A stretch of DNA of 64,000 nt from Thiodiazotropha sp040506195. Its GTDB lineage: Bacteria > Pseudomonadota > Gammaproteobacteria > Chromatiales > Chromatiaceae. Numbering within the stretch: the first letter of the stretch is position 1; each line of letters begins with the position of its first letter. The notes beneath the pieces were generated by a model. That model was not told where the DNA came from and did not search any database. It saw only the letters and a program-made list of their open reading frames with translations. Location: NCBI GenBank assembly GCA_040506195.1, contig JBEVXH010000002.1, positions 558,001 through 622,000 on the forward strand, written 5' to 3'. Made by a program: the position numbers and the translations under genes. Positions 63,024 through 64,000 of this stretch are shown piece by piece.

Positions 63024-63053
63024 GGAAAGCCCGACAATTGTATCGGGCTTTCC
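63024..63053 (+). terminator. strong hairpin terminator
   Basis: GGAAAGCCCGA and TCGGGCTTTCC form a perfect 11-bp stem with an 8-base loop, 46 bases after the 776-residue gene. The stem's A/T ends supply the T-run in both directions, so it can serve both convergent genes. Confidence 0.8.
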
Positions 63054-63138
63054 TGCTGAAAATGCAAGGCCGTTGACCTACCGATGCTTTAACCGCAACC
63101 TGGTGGCGGGGAGGATCGGCGGCAAACTGCTCCGGCAG

Positions 63139-63732
63139 CTACTGTTCTATCACCAGAATCACGATCAGCAGCAGAACAACCGCCATCTCCGCGAGTGTGA
63201 TCCAAACTATCCAGCGGGTGATACGCCGTGCCGAGGGTTTCATCGGCTGCCAAACCCGTTGCATATACCAACGCCAGGGCGGCAGCCAGGACCAGCGGCG
63301 CCACAACCGTAGATAACCGTGCAGGTCCCTTCCCCACTGTTCGAGGCTGCGATCCACCTCGTCCAACCTCTGCCGCCGCTCCGTCTCCTCGGTGCCGCTG
63401 TAGTCGTCGGTAATAGTGAGAGTGCTGCCACTCATTGTAGATGGCTCGACCTGGAGACTTGTGGATCTTTTCAGCAGCCGATCGTACTTAATCCGCAAGC
63501 CCTTATCGATACGCTCCATGCTGAGTTCGGATTTTATATGCTTGCCGTTGCTGAGATTGAGTGCCTCGAAGGTGATCCGATCATTGCCCACAGACTCCCA
63601 GCACTCTATCTCGAGTAGTGAATTGATGCGGAACAGGCGCTCCAAGTCGCCGATGAAGTTCTGCAACTGGTCCATGGAGAGCGGTGTCTCGATAGTTACC
63701 CAGGCAGCATCTTCGGATGGACCGGCACTCAT
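63139..63732 (-). CDS. membrane-anchored protein, unknown function
   Basis: The 197-residue protein has a soluble N-terminal part of about 130 residues, then two C-terminal hydrophobic segments (about 144-160 and 172-194). No family recognised. Its ATG overlaps the stop of the universal stress protein gene (ATGA), so the two are co-translated; a stress or envelope role is only a guess. Confidence 0.7.
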   Translation of the reverse strand: MSAGPSEDAAWVTIETPLSMDQLQNFIGDLERLFRINSLLEIECWESVGNDRITFEALNLSNGKHIKSELSMERIDKGLRIKYDRLLKRSTSLQVEPSTMSGSTLTITDDYSGTEETERRQRLDEVDRSLEQWGRDLHGYLRLWRRWSWLPPWRWYMQRVWQPMKPSARRITRWIVWITLAEMAVVLLLIVILVIEQ

Positions 63733-64000
63733 GACCCTGGGTGGGGAACGATCAACAGCGGGATTTTGAGCTCACGTACCAGCGTTCCGATGTCCATTCG
63801 GGAGCGGAAGCCTTCTATGCCCTTGGGTCGTGGCGAACCGACGACGACAAGGTCGAATACCATACCCCTGCTTGCATCAACCAGGCATTCTGCCGGTTTG
63901 CCGAACCGGGACTCATAGCTGAATTTAGCACCGGTCTCCTGAGTGGCTCTCCCCAATCGCTCCACCACCTCTGCAACTTCACCGTCGAGCTGGTCCTCGA
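63729..64000 (-). CDS. universal stress protein (UspA family), 5' end outside window
   Basis: The open frame enters from the right edge. The visible 90 residues have the UspA end: DLVVVGSPRPKGIEGFRSRMDIGTLVRELKIPLLIV, with the nucleotide-binding G-x2-G-type loop only partly kept. Probably the upstream member of a two-gene operon with 63139-63732. Confidence 0.8.
   Translation of the reverse strand, partial: EDQLDGEVAEVVERLGRATQETGAKFSYESRFGKPAECLVDASRGMVFDLVVVGSPRPKGIEGFRSRMDIGTLVRELKIPLLIVPHPGS

Overview
The window looks like a chromosomal stretch of a gammaproteobacterium with versatile anaerobic and microaerobic respiration. The basis is a membrane-bound formate dehydrogenase with DUF3305/DUF3306 partners, GTP-type PEP carboxykinase, soluble transhydrogenase SthA, PilJ-type sensors, ExeA-like ATPase, sigma-54 promoters and a perfect Crp box. 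A sulfur-oxidising Chromatiales/Sedimenticola-like host would fit, but that is inference from gene content. No rRNA, tRNA, CRISPR array or insertion-sequence transposase was recognised.

Region 1 (1-14021) is a formate dehydrogenase locus built as two divergent operons. The leftward operon starts at a sigma-54-type promoter (10338-10352) and encodes DUF3305, DUF3306, a multi-cluster ferredoxin, a TorD chaperone, a tiny Tat-signal protein, FdhA (Cys at the metal site), FdhB, FdhC, a NarI/DsrM-like cytochrome b and an HdrD/DsrK-like Fe-S protein cut by the window edge. The rightward operon encodes moaA, fdhD and an excisionase-HTH/periplasmic-binding-like regulator. It is followed by a small membrane protein and, convergently, pckG.

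Region 2 (16175-27157) is bracketed by a 494-bp direct repeat. Inside are small genes typical of integron cassettes (TfoX-C, VOC, GNAT) with one good attC-like site but no integrase, and then a compact respiratory operon: a nine-CxxCH octaheme-tetrathionate-reductase-like cytochrome c, a cytochrome b, an ArrA/PsrA-type molybdoenzyme, its Fe-S subunit, a TorD-like chaperone and a ferredoxin. This is the best candidate for an undescribed system. Region 3 (26064-29622) is an AT-rich stretch of decaying accessory genes: an AlbA_2-type remnant, a diguanylate cyclase, brnT/brnA with a damaged toxin start, a SIR2-like gene with an internal deletion and a parDE remnant.

Region 4 (29638-40525) returns to core functions: moaB, a TIR protein between hairpin repeats, a MESH1-like HD hydrolase, an NtrC-type two-component system, and divergently a six-gene tupABC-mobA-mobB-moeA operon with a near-perfect sigma-54 promoter. 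Together with moaA, fdhD, moaB and the TorD chaperones, much of the window concerns acquiring tungstate/molybdate, building the pterin cofactor and delivering it to formate dehydrogenase and the second molybdoenzyme.

Region 5 (40564-64000) is mixed: a divergent XRE/YdaS-like pair around three palindromic operators, a TetR-AarF-membrane-hydrolase cluster, a lipoprotein, two stand-alone PilJ-domain exported proteins, a frameshifted TIR-like fragment, sthA, a chemoreceptor, an enoyl-CoA hydratase, a PAS-GGDEF-degenerate-EAL protein, an ANTAR regulator, an ExeA-ATPase/OmpA fusion, a VirK/YbjX protein, an unrecognised 776-residue protein and a universal stress protein cut by the right edge.
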